From: Certhia americana
Taxonomy: Eukaryota; Chordata; Aves; Passeriformes; Certhiidae
Length of the DNA stretch: 64,000 bases
NCBI GenBank assembly: GCA_018697195.1
Contig: JAGMWU010000044.1
Span: 254,805-318,804 of the forward strand
Direction of reading: 5' to 3'
Under the pieces are notes generated by a model. The model searched no databases. It had not been told where the DNA came from and saw only the letters and a program-made list of their open reading frames with translations. Position numbers and translations under genes: made by a program. Shown in pieces: positions 45,030 to 58,100 of this stretch. Numbering within the stretch: the first letter of the stretch is position 1; each line of letters opens with the position of its first letter.

Positions 45030-46030
45030 CCTTTGGCTACAGTAGTAATTTTAATTTTTATTGATATTGTGATTAATACAGTAATTAACGAGAGAGGAGT
45101 TTAAAACTTCAGCTGGAGGAGATGTAGCAGTGTGGGGACAAGTGACCCCTGGAATTAGCCAAGAGCTCCTAATCCATGTGATGCTCCCTGGATTCAGACA
45201 AGAGGATATTTGAGTTTTATTTCAAGCTTTTCAGGCTCTGGTCCTCACCTTTTGGCTGTTTGGGACAAATCTGTCAGTGTTGAAGGTGCTCTGGCCACTT
45301 CAGACTTGGAAAGCAGTGGGAGAACAATTCCCTGAGGTGCTGGAATTCTGCCCCTCCTGCTACTGGTGACTATTCCTGCACAAAATACAGAGGAAGTCTT
45401 GCTTAAAAATCCTTTAAAAAAAAAATCCTTCAAGAAAAATCCTTCCCATTTAAACCAGCTCTTCAGCAAGGGAGGAAACTCAAATTTCAACCATATTTTG
45501 AAATTAAAAATGGATCCATATGAATAATTTAAAATTTTTGCTTCAATATGTGACTAAAAGTCATGATTTAAACAATTTGAATTCTCAGCTGTGGATTTAT
45601 GCAGAGAGGAGCTGCAAAGACCACACCAGGCTTGAATCCTGAATTGTTTATGGCAGAGGAAGGGAATGTCTTGGTTTCCAATTCTGTTGGTTCATCCTAT
45701 CAAACAAATAGGATCACCTGTTTGTTTGATACTGGAATAAACCTGAGGGAAACCCCACCCCCCCCTCTTCACAGGAATTATATGCACTGAGCTTTCAGAT
45801 AAAAGAATTTGGTACTTTCAGTGTCCCTTAGCCAAAAATCCACCAGTTTTGTGTGCTGCCAACCCCAAACTCCACAGCTTTAAGCAGGAACCAGGAGAAA
45901 TCCTGGATCTTGGAATCAAATCCCGAGGCTGTTTTCCAGAACCCAGGGTTCTGTCCTGTCCCTCCAGCACTGGGGTTGAGCTGCAGCCCTTTTGCATGTT
46001 TAATTATAAAGTGGAGGAGTAAAATCAGGT
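45030..46030 (-). terminator. TTC3: TTC3 3' UTR with two candidate polyadenylation signals
   Basis: On the minus strand after the stop, AATAAA occurs at 45221-45216 and again at 45062-45057. These give a 3' UTR of about 0.8 or 1.0 kb. No earlier canonical signal was seen. The predicted end lies roughly 0.5-0.7 kb from the VPS26C end, so the two genes converge without overlap. Confidence 0.5.
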
Positions 46031-46141
46031 TCAGCTGTACTTGTTCCATGCAGGAAGCTCAGGGAAATCCTCAGGGAGCAGAGCGTGGACACGGCACACG
46101 GGGCAGGTGCTGGAATGCTGCTTGAGCCACCTTCGGATGCA
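46031..46141 (-). CDS. TTC3: TTC3 last exon: second half of the RING-H2 domain and stop
   Basis: Acceptor CCTGTGCCCACAG. It codes CIRRWLKQHSSTCPVC, the sixth to eighth zinc ligands, then a short tail ending AWNKYS and TGA (46033-46031). The tail after the RING is about 20 residues. Confidence 0.95.
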   Translation of the reverse strand, partial: CIRRWLKQHSSTCPVCRVHALLPEDFPELPAWNKYS

Positions 46142-49100
46142 CTGTGGGCACAGGGAGAAGGGTGAGAGGCAAAATTTGGGAAGAGGAGTCCAGCTGGAGG
46201 CTGGAAATTACTGGCATTAATGGGGAAGTTCTTCAACAAGTTCTACACCACTGAAATTTGGGGGTGGAGAACAGTTCTCGTGCTCTAATCAAATTTATTC
46301 TTTGAGAACCAAGCAGAATTAAAACAAAAAAAGGTCAAAGTCACAGACAGAAACGTGGAGTTATTCCAACATAATCCTGGCTTTTCTACTTCAGGAATTT
46401 CCAGTGTCAGGAGGCAAATACAGAGTTTTCAGGGATAACCCATTCTCTGAGTGTGCTGCCAGCAATCCCAACCAAATTCATTCCCTGAAGCAGCACCTGA
46501 AATCCACTCTGATAAATCACTTTACAGGAAAAATACCTAAAGCTTTCTGACAGTCAGGCTGGCTGTGGGTGAAGTTTGGGGGGGTAAAGGCTGAAAAAGG
46601 AAATTGTGCCCTGTTGTTTAAGCACTGCAGGGTAAGGGGAGGATAAAGGGGTTGGTTTTAGGAGGTGGAGATCAGGAACAAGAGCAGAACTCACCTCTCT
46701 GTGGAAGTGATGGCCACACTCGAGCTCACAGCAGTCTGTGCTCAGCTCATCATGACAGATGGTGCAGGGATCCTCACTGGAGGCCTGGCCAGGAAAGGAA
46801 CACTCAGTTATTGAAAAACCATCAGCAATTAACCAGCACATTCTACTCAATTAACAAGGTCACTAACTTTAACCAAGCCTATCTAAAAATAAACTTTTTT
46901 TTTTTTTTTCCCCCAGGATTATTCCACATTATTATCTTGTACAAAGCACATGGCAAGAACTCCACTGAAACCCAAAACTTACAGCATTGTCCTGCTTCTT
47001 CCATTTGGCTTTAGGTGCAGCTCCAGCATTTCCCCAGGGCTGCAGGTTTGGCTGGGAGGGGTTTTTACTGGAGGAGGTTTTAGGGGCAGGTGCTGCCCGA
47101 GGCAAGCTGGGGGTGATTCCTCCTGCAGAGCCTGAGGAATGCCCAGCTCTGCCTGCTGCAGCTGGTGCCTGGACAGGGAACACAAAGGAATTGTGTTCTT
47201 TGGGGCTGTGCTGCTCCATTTGCCATGCAGAGGAGCAGCTGCAGCCCCAGTACCTTGAGCTGCTGGTCCAGGATGAGCTCTGTGACCTGGCTGAGGAATT
47301 CATCCTGGCTCAGGCCTGCCACGCTGTTTCTGTTTCTCCTCTGCACGTCCCTGATGAAGGCAACGAGTTCTGAGCTGGAGGGACAGGAAAGACAGGGTCA
47401 GGGATGGCCCCTGGAGAGCAGTGATTGATCCCAGCAGGATCAAAAGCTTTTCCCATGAACTGGAGCCTGCTCCCACTGACTCAGTAACCAGGATGAGACC
47501 CCAGAACCATCACTGGAATCATGGAGAGGTTGGGCTGGGAGAGAGACCTGAATGCTCATCTCATCCCACCCCTCCCAGTGTCACAGGCTGCTGCAGCCCC
47601 AATGTCCAACCTGGCCTGGGACACTGCCAGGGATCCAGGGACAGCCATAGCTGCTCTGGGAATTCCAGCCCAGCCCCTCCCAAGGAACAATTCCTGCCCA
47701 ATCTCCCACCCAGCCCTGCCCTCTGTTCAATTTAAACCCATTCCCCCATGTCCTGTCCCTCCATCCCTTGTCAGCAGAACAAAATCAATTCTTTTTGCAC
47801 TTCATCCCTGGCTCTTCAGACCTTGTTTTCACAGCACTCTTTCAATCCAGTACCTGCTGTAGTTTGGGAATACACTCTGGAGCTGGGCAATAATATTTCC
47901 AATTATTTCTGGAAGCTTTTTGTTGTTTGGAATTCCAGAATTCCTGTGTTGCAGAGTTGAGGGGTCTTGGTTGGGCTGGCCATGCTGGGTGTTACTTGCA
48001 GAAATCCCTGCTGGGCAGGATGATGAGAGCTGATTGGAATGTGATCCCTCTGGAGCTTTGGGATGTGTTTTCCCAGCTGCAGAAGAAGCCTCAGAGGTAG
48101 CAGGTGCTGGTTTAGCTCCAGTCTGTGCTGGAGCTTTTCCATCAGAACTGGAAAATGCAGGAAGGGCACTGGGAGGTGCAGATGCTGAGGAATAGGTGAC
48201 AATGGCAGGGTCACACATGGGAGGTCTGCCTGGTATTGCCTAGGAAACAAAAACATACCACAGGGAAACAGAGATCAAAACAAGCTCAGCTGAACTCTGG
48301 AGCATTTGCAGTGTGAATTGTGACAGGTTTGGTTGTGCCCAGGATCTCAAAGGTGACATCAGTTGATCTTAAAAACTCCCTTACATCAGGGCAGTTGTTT
48401 GGCCTCATGATTATTTCTCTTCTAGAAGGTCACTCTGGTGTTACTGCAAAAAAAAAAATTCCAAATACAGAACAAGAGGCACAAAAGTTGCTCTTTCCTG
48501 ATAAATTGGTGGTGATGAAGTTGTCTCCATATTCTGTGTCAATAAATAGAAAGGACAGAACTAAAAATAACTGGGGAATTATGAACAGGAATGGAACTTA
48601 CAGAAGCCCAGAAAAAATGTAATAACAATCTCAATTATTAGAACAGAGCCCTGAATCTTAATTACACCCAGAACAAAATAAAAAGTGAAACAAAACAAGA
48701 TTTTCCACAGAGGAAAAAAAAAATTAAAAAGGACCAAGCAGAGGGGTCTGAAGAAACTGCTTTGATTTGAGCAAAGCATTGGTGGAGCTGTTGGGCCATG
48801 AGAAAATGCCTGTGAACAGGATTTCTGGGGCTGTTATTCCAGCTGCATTCCCATAAATGGCTCTGCCCCACCTCCTTCCTGACTCCTCTGGCTGGGAGCT
48901 GAGGTTGGGGTTGGCAATCAGAGCCCCAGGGTGGTGTAAGGAATTCCTGAGGGAAAGTTTCTCCCTGGAAAGGGTGCTTAGGCCTTGGGAAGAGCTGCCC
49001 AGGGAGCTTTGGAGTGCCCATCCCTGCAGGTGTCCCCTGGAGGTGACACTCAGTGCTCTGGGCTGGGCACAGGGTGGGCACAGCTGGCACTGCATGGACT

Positions 49101-52100
49101 GGGAGAGATTTTCCAGCCTCTGGGATTCAGGGATTCTGCACAATGGGGCTTATCCCAATGGCTTTTGGGGCTGTTCAGCCTGCAGAAGGCTCCAGAGAGC
49201 TCCTTCCAGGGCTTAAAGAAGCTCCAGGAGAGCTGGAGCTGGACTTGGGACAAGGGCTGGAGTGACAGGATACAGGGAATGGCCGTGAGCTGAAGGAGGG
49301 CAGGGCTGGATGGGACATTGGGCAGGAATTATTCCCTGGCAGGGTGGGGATGGCCCTAGAACAGAATTCCCAGAGCAGCTGGGGCTGTCCCTGGATCCCT
49401 GGAAGTGTCCAAGGCCAGGCTGGCCATTGGGAGGTGTCAGGGATGGAACTGGATCATCTTTAAGGTCCCTTCCAACCCAAACCATCCTGGAATTCCAGAA
49501 ATTTTGGTGCTGCCCTACAATGGACAAAACCATCCTCTCACAGGAGTTGGGAATGTGCTGCTCCCTGGCCTTGCCCAGCTTCATCTCCAGCCCCTTTTTC
49601 TCTGGCTTCAGGGAGAGTTGGGACTTTGTGTGTCCAAGGCTGCACATTCCACTTCTCCCTGGACACCTGCCACCACTGCTGGCCGTGCCAAGGGGAATTC
49701 CAAGGATTGGGAACTGCTGTGGAAGGTGGGATACTCACATCAAGGCTCTGAGGACAAGGAAACTCCACAATTTCCACTTTACTGAGGCAGTCCCGGGCAC
49801 CATTTTTCACCTGCTCAATTTTTTCTTCATACTCAGCCTGCAGAAGGAAAACCAAGCATCAGCATCCTCACATTAGCACCAACCTAAGCTCCCTCTTCAT
49901 TAAAAAATCACATTTTACACCTGAACTTCTTTTTTTTTTTTAAGAAGTTCCATGGATTTCTAAAGGTCACCAACAAAAATTTAAAAAATAGATTTGTTAA
50001 TTGGGACCCAATTGTGTATAAAGGGGAGATTTTTGCCTTTAAAAAAGTGAGTTTATCCACTCTAAATTACCAGCCTGGACTCCAAACTGTCTCTTTTGTA
50101 ATTAAAAAAATTCCCCTCAGCATTTGGAGGACAAGCTACTGGTGTTTTAAAAGAACAAATGGAATATTATTTAATATTTTCATTTCCAAAGTTCAACTGA
50201 GAAGCTTGTGGAGAGAAATGAAGTTTTACCTCGACTTTTTCCAGTTGTTTCTTGACATTTGAAATAAATATTTCCCAGGAATCAATCTGGGACTTCAACT
50301 CAGGAGCTGCTGAAGCTGAGCTGCTGGAATATTGAGGATTTATAGTTAAACTCCAACATTCCCATTATTTCTAAGACCAGTGGTGCTGTTCCAACAGTTC
50401 CTCCCTCAACATTTAATCCCTGTTAAAGTTTTCAAGGGATTTCAGGTGAAAATCAGTTACACTTCCAGGGATACTGGGCAGGAATAACTGGAATTATTAT
50501 TATTATTATTAGCCAGACAATCTGATTTTCCCAGCTCAGAAAGAGACAGGGATAAGGATGAGACTCAATTTTCAGCTGAATTTTGTTTGGGGCAATATTA
50601 ATTACCCCCAACTCTGTGTGTACTTTTATATTAATATTAAATTATAATATTTTCTATATTATATATTTAATATAACTATAGAACTTAAAAAAAACCTATA
50701 TTTGATAAAATTATAGAATATAAAATAAATATTATAGAGTAAAAAATTAACAGCAGGAGTAGTGGAATTGCTGATGGGAACTCCCAGTACCTGCTCAGTG
50801 CCTTCAGCATCCTGAGATTTCCTTCTGCCTTGGTAATGGAGCCTTTGAGCTTCCAGATTTCAGTTTCTTTCCAGGTCTGGAGCACTGAAACCTGTGACAA
50901 AAACCAACCAACCAACCAAATGTTAAAAAAAAACAAGAAAAAAAAAAGGGATAAAACCTAAAACCAGATTTTAGTAAGAATTTAAACAAGAGTTTGAGGA
51001 TACGAAGTGCACACACAGTTCCTCCAGTGAGGAATTTTCAAGTGGAATTTCCATCCCTGGCACTTCCAATATTTAATCTATATCTTTGATAGCATTTCCT
51101 ACCTCCAATCAGCACAACCCCAGCTCTAACGAAAAGTTTTGAAGGATTTATTTTGGTTGTACCTCTGCTTTAACAGCTCTTTTCTCACACTCCTGGCTGT
51201 CATCTTGGCTCTTTTTTATCAGCTCTTCCAATTTGCCTTTCTCATTAGCAAATTTATTACTGTGAAAGAAAATGAAATGAAATATTTGAGGAACATTCAC
51301 GGCAGAGCAGTATTTAATATTTATGCCATTTTAGAGGGTTTTTACAGCTACTCATTGTCATGAAATCAAGGGAAATGTGGGAGAGTTTGATTTTCTTTAT
51401 TCTAAATATTAATATTTACTCATGGCAAGTAAAAGCAAACTAACTTAAGACTAAGAAATATGGGTTAAAGTGCTTATTTTCCCCTAAGCCTTTACCCAGA
51501 GTGAAACAGAAAAATGTAAATATTGCTGAAAGTGAAATGACTTTTACCTGGTCTCCAGAAATGTTTCTAAACACACATTATACTGCTTTTCCTTGTTATC
51601 AATGGTCTTCATATACCTACAGGAATGAAACATTAAGCTTATTGTGGAAAAGGTTTATTGGCAAACATGGAGCATGTTCCTCTGTAACCACCAGGACAAT
51701 CTGTAGGGTTTAGATCCTGGTTTATCCCAGAGGAATTATGGAATTCCCAGTTTTTGGAGTGTCCAAAGCCAGGCTGGAGCAACCTGGGGCTGTGGGAGGT
51801 GTCCCTGCTCATGGCAGGGAATGGAACTAAATGGTCTATAAGATCCACCCCAACCCAAACTATTCAGGGATTCTATTCTAAATAGATTTAAATTTATTGC
51901 TAATAAAGCAGTAATTAATATATAAACAGGATGATGATTTCTCAGGAGAGATTTGGCCCAAACTACTTAAGAATAAAGTAGTCTTTAATTCAAGGACCAT
52001 TCATTAATTCAAAGTCCATAGTCTGGGCTCTGTAAACTGAGAGAAGACATTAAAATCAAGTAGGAATTTTCAAATCTGATTAGGAGAATTATTGCTAAAT

Positions 52101-55100
52101 CAGTTTCATCAGTTATCTAAAAGCTTTTACCTGCAATTTGCCAAAAAATTCAAAATGAGAAGGTGGCCTTGTCCATTTCAGCCTAATACTGGGAGAAAAT
52201 ATTTGTCTGGTTTCACAGTCAAGGATTAAATTTCCTTAAAGAGTTCTGAAGTCTTTAGACTGTCAGAATGAGGGGATGTGAATCTATTTACAACCATACC
52301 TCTCATTGGTGTCTGAGTGCTTTTTAGCTGTGCCCCTCAGTGCTTTTAAGTTCTCTCGATTTTCCTTCTTCTCCTGCTGCCATTTCTTCATTTGTGCTTC
52401 CGAGTCCTGGTGGAACCAATCCAGCTCATTCTGGGACACCTGAAGAAAAGAAAAAGAAGAAAAACTTCATTTCTGAAAATGGTTTATTCATGTTGGAACC
52501 CAGAATGCAGAGAATATTTCTCTGCATGTTTGAAGGGATCCAAACCCTCTGACAAACACTGCTTTCAACCTTCAGCCATGCAAAGGGCTCCCCAGGCTCT
52601 GGCATCCAACAGAACTTTCCAGAATGGCAATTAGATCCCAGCAGAATATGGAATTGATCCCAGGGGATAGAGAAATTGAGATTGCTGGGCTTGTTAGCAT
52701 GGGAAGGAGATGGAGACAAGCTGGAGGATCCTTGTGGCTTTCAGGCTTCTTCCTCCTTCTCCATCTCCTGCACATTCTGCAGTGTTGGGGACACAGGAAC
52801 ATTGGGCACAATTTGCCACAGTGTCCCGTGCAGAGAGATTGAGTTGGTTCTTGGGAGAAAAGTAGAAATAATGTCTGTTCCTGGTGAGAATTGGGGGAAT
52901 TGTCTTGAAGAGAACCTTGATTGTGTGTGTTGGAGGCTTTTTGGTGCCTTTTGTCCCTCAGGCCAAGCTGGTGTAAAGCCTGGGGTGCAGAAATTGCTGC
53001 TGAGAAAATAATAAACAACCTGGAGAGTGAGAACAACCAAGAGTGCAGTTTGGCTTTTTACTGAACAAGGACTTGGGAAAAGGCCTCCCCTGTCAGGGGA
53101 GAGATGTGGGAGTGAAGAACTGCCACAGAAAATCAAAGTTGGAGCAGACTGAGGATATTTGTGATCCATCAGGCAATCCTGGGATGGTTTGGGTGGGAAG
53201 GACACCTCCCTCCACCCCAGGCTGCTCCAAGCCCTGTCCAGCCTGGCCTTGGACACTCCCAGGGATTCCACAACCTCTGATCCATAGAGAAAAACTTTAC
53301 CTTGGTCTCTTCAATACTTTTTTTCAGGAGATCTTCCAAAGCACTGATTTCCTCCAATCTCCTGCTTTGTAACTGCTCAAATTTCTCCTCTGCTTCTCTG
53401 AGCTGTTCTTTCAATACCTGGTGCTCCTTTTCCAGGCGGAGAATATCGCCCTGAAAATTAATCAGTTACAAAAACCAGTTTGATTTATGGCTGTTACCAG
53501 GTCAAAGGCCACCTTTTCTCACTTTTATCTCCTGAGGCAGACATAAATCTGCCATTAACACCACTCTGAACTGTCTCTGTGCCCAAATGGAATATTTAAA
53601 CGTGGGTTTTGAGAGAGGAAATACCTCACAAACATTCAACATCGGAATAGCTTAGAACAAAGCTATCAGAACAAATATCAAATATCAGAGCAAAGCCCAA
53701 AAATCATCTCTTTGTGAGGCTGGGTGATGTTTCCAGGAACATCACAGAACACAGAAACAGCCAAACAACCCAAAATACAAAATATCTGTTGAACCTGTTG
53801 TTTTCTGAGAACTTTCATTTCTTCACTGTTCAGTTTTTGGGCATTCCCTTAGCCTATTTCATGAGAAATGTAAACCAAGATGCAGGGAACTAACTTACTT
53901 GTTGATTTTCAAATGGATGAAAAGGTAAAGTATTAGTTTCCCTATCAGCCACTTCCTGATTTACCTAGAACAGAAAAAAAAAATGAAGATTTGATTAAAA
54001 ATCTTCTCAGTTCATAGATGAGCTTGCTCTGGCTTGGAGCTTCTTGTACCTCACTGAGGGTTTTACAAATCCAGCTCTAATCCAGGCCTATAAATGATGT
54101 AGGAAAACATTGTGGAGACGTTTCTGAAAGGGATATTTTTTAATTTCCCTGACTTCATTGACCACAAGCAATTCCAGGGAGTTCTGTGAGTCTTTAAACA
54201 AAGCCATGCTCTCAATGTCTGAAAAATTAAGATTTGCAGAAGTCTCACCCTCCTGTCAGGGAGTGGTAGAGAATAAGAAGGTCCCCCCTGAGCCTCCTCT
54301 TCTCCACAAATCCAAATCCTCAGCTACTGTGGGAATGAAAATAAATGCCTGAACTCATCACAAAAGGAAAAAATAATGACCCAGGAAGACTTTGCTTCAT
54401 CCCTTAAGTGTAGCTGAAACCTATGTGCAGCAGTTCCCTCCACGATACCCAGGGAAAAGAGCTGCAAAAACTTCAGGCACAACAAAATTCAGTGAACAGC
54501 TCTGAAAAATTACAGATAAAAAATGAGTAATCACAGAAAGTGTCAGCAACTTAAACTGAAACTCCTCAGGAATCATGGAATGGTTTGGGTTGGAAAAGAC
54601 CTTAAAACTCATCCAGTGCCACCCCTGCCATGGCAGGGACATCTCCCAGTGTCCCAGGCTGCTCCAGCCCCAGTGTCCAACCTGGGACACTGCCAGGGAT
54701 CCAGGGACAGCCACAGCTGCTCTGGGAATTCCAGCCCAGCCCCACCCAGGGAAGAATTCCTGTCCCAAATCCCATCAAATCCTACTCTGAAGCCATTCCC
54801 TGTGTCCTGTGCCTGCATCCCTTGGGAATTGTCTCTCTCCACCTTTCCTGGGGCTCCTTCAGGCCCTGCAAGGCCACCCTGAGCTCAGCCCAAAGCTTCT
54901 CCTGTGCAGCTGAACAATGCCAGCTGTGCCAGCCTTTCCTGCCAGCAGAGCTGCTCCATCCTCTGCTCATCCTGCTGGCCTTAAAATCTCTCCAGCACTG
55001 TTCCCAATCCTTACCTGAACAGCCACCATCCTTGTGTGAGGATTGCTCTTCATCCCACGTTTATTTCTTCTTTCTTTTTCCTTTTTAACCCTGTTACCAC

Positions 55101-58100
55101 CCTCAGCTTCATCTGAATAATTTGGAAAAGCAGAATCCTCCTTATCCACTTTCTCCATGGGGTCCCCAAGGCCTTTGGAATCCTGGATTTCACCTGGCAC
55201 AAAACCCTTGGGGCCGTATTTTCCACATGGATTCGCTGAGTCCCATTTTTCCTGATAAGCTGCAGCATCAGCATAAACCAATCCAGGCTGTGCCAGGGGC
55301 AATATTCCATATTGATAACCCCAGGAACTCTGAGGTAAAAACACAGGCAGGCCCGCAGGCTCAAAGGCCTTCAGCAAAACCCCCGAAAATGGCACCTGGC
55401 TTTCCATGGAATCAACAGCCTCGTTTTCCAGAGGATTCCCAGGCAGGCAGGAGGCAGGGAAGGAGCAGGGTAAATATTGGGGAGTCTTATAATCTGTTAT
55501 ATCAGAAGGGGTTGATAATGGGGGTTCCAAAGGGTACGACAGAGGCTTGAATTCCTGAGCATACGGATTCAAGGGCAGCTTGCTGTGGGAAGAATTCCCT
55601 GGGAATTCCCCAGATGTATCATTTTCTTCTTTATTCCCATCTCTGCTTGGATTTCCTTCTAAAAGGACTGAGTGTTTCCTCAATCCTATCAGGTTATCCA
55701 CCATAATGAAACGAAGGGATTTCAGCAGGAAGGGCTCCAGGCCGCCTTCATCTTCCACCACCTTCCGAGTTTCCTCAGGGAAATTTTCATATTCCCCAAC
55801 CAGTAATTTATCATTAATTTCTAGAGGGCCACGTTCTTCCAAGATTTGAGAGAAATAACTAAAAAAAAAAAAAAGTGTTATAATTAATTAATGTTTTTTT
55901 AATGTATTTCACAAACATTCAATCCATTCCTTCACAGACGCACTACACACTGAGTAGCTTACGACAAGATTTGGATTCCAATTAATCCAAAAAAATTATT
56001 AAAATTATGAAGCAAAATCAACCCTCCCCCCCCCGAAGCTGCTGAGTACAGAAATTTATACTCACTCATATAAATTCTCACAGATTGGATCTGGATTATT
56101 ATTGTTATTCATTTGATAATTATTACTATTTGAAACATTATAAAGAGCTTCAAATTGCTCCAGTTGCTCCTGGAGATATTCTGGGATTACAAAGGGTTCA
56201 TTTGGAAAATCTCTGTACCTTAAAAATAAAAAATAAATAAAGTTAACCCAGCCTTGGTGTTTTTAAGGGATTCTTCTCCAGCACTTTGGAATTTGGGCAA
56301 TAAAAGCAGAATCAAATACTCACAAATTAGTTTCTTCTATAAATATCTTCTCTTCTTCTCGTGGTGCTGTACTAACTCCACTGGATAATACTAAAACAGA
56401 CTAATTAAAAAGAGATTTCTTTTAGTTTTGACCTCAAAAAAAAACCTCGTGTAAAATAATGCAGGAGTCACTTATTTACACTGAATTTTGTTCTTTAAAT
56501 TCATCATGTTCATTATGAACTGCAAAATTTTCCAGGTAAAATTACCAGTGCTAAGCCGCAGCATGGAAATTCTTAATTTGAAGTTATTAATTCCTTCTTC
56601 AGAACTTACATGGGGAAAAAAAAAAAGGGATATTAATCCCTAAATCCCTCTTTTTTTAAATCAATTTCATCAAAATTTAATCCTATATTCTTTTAAATTT
56701 GAGGCTGTAACAAATTAACCACAAGCAGGAGTTATTCCTAATTGGCTCTGGTTATTTTTGGTTATGTACACCATTACAGACATTTTAGTTGTCTTCATTT
56801 TGATTATCTAATAATTTAGAAATACACAAATAAATGCTCCTACGTCAGAAAAATAAATCTTGAGGAAAAAAATTCAAGTCTGCTCTTGAAATTTTGGAAA
56901 AATGATAAAAAAGGTGGAGGGCATGAGGCTGGATCTGAGGTTTTCAATAAAGGAAAATCCTCCAAAAGGCAGCAGAAAATTCAAGCAGAGTAAAATTCCA
57001 ATAAAAACCATAAAATAATGAATAATTAATAACATTCCTGAGCATAAAATGGAATTTTTGCATTGAATTTCCATCTTCCCACATGGAAAATTAAAATCAC
57101 AGCAGTAATTCAGATTGAAGCCAGTGGAAGGCGCCTCCAGTCAGAGCCCAAGTGAGTCATCAATACATTTAAAAACAGTTTTTATACTAATAAATTTAAA
57201 CCAAACTATGTCATTTGAGCCTTAACAGCTTAATTTTACTCCAGGAAAAGCTACTTTAGTCAGGAGTCTCCTCAAGGTATTTACAAAAACAGCTCCTACC
57301 CATCTGAATGCCAGAAATTGTAAAAAAAATCCCAATTTTTAGGTGGGTTTTTAGTAGTAAATAAATGGTATCTGCTTGGGAATATCTGCTTTAGCAGCTT
57401 CCAAAGTTACTGACCTTTGAATCTTTCAAATTCTTTTTCCTGTTTTTGTTTTTAACTTTGATTTCATTATTCTGCAACAGAAAAGAGAATGAAAGCACAG
57501 GATTGGCAAACGTTGCTTCGGTTTTCCAAGAAAGGCAAAGATGAAGGAGCTGAAATTTGAATTAATTCTTTAACAGCATTTGGGATTACACAGGAACAGA
57601 ATAATTACAGGTTATTTTAGATTGTAACACTGAAATCCAAGTAGTTTTGTTGTGCTGGTTTTCATTTCATTCTTGGATTTTTGCAATTCATGAGATGAAA
57701 AAGCAAAAAAAAAAAATTTAAAAATCTGCGTTTTGTTTCTGTGTATATTTAAAGATCTGAATTTTATGAAAGTGTACATTAAAAATACTGCATTTAATGA
57801 AGGTGCACATGAAAAATTCTGCATTTTATTAATGGGCACACTAAAAATTGTATTTTATTTATGTGCATATTTAAAATTCTGCATTTTATCAATATGTACA
57901 TTAATTAACTCTAAAGCTTTATTCCGAATCAAAAGGAAATCCTGGATTTGTAAAGGTAAATGTAAATTTAACTGCAGACAAGAACTTCAAATGAAGGTGC
58001 CTCAAACACAGATTTAACTGGAATCCAAAATCTCTTTCTGCCAATTGGGATGGATTTTAAGGATGACACCAATCAAAAAGTGATTCAGAAGGAGGCACAC

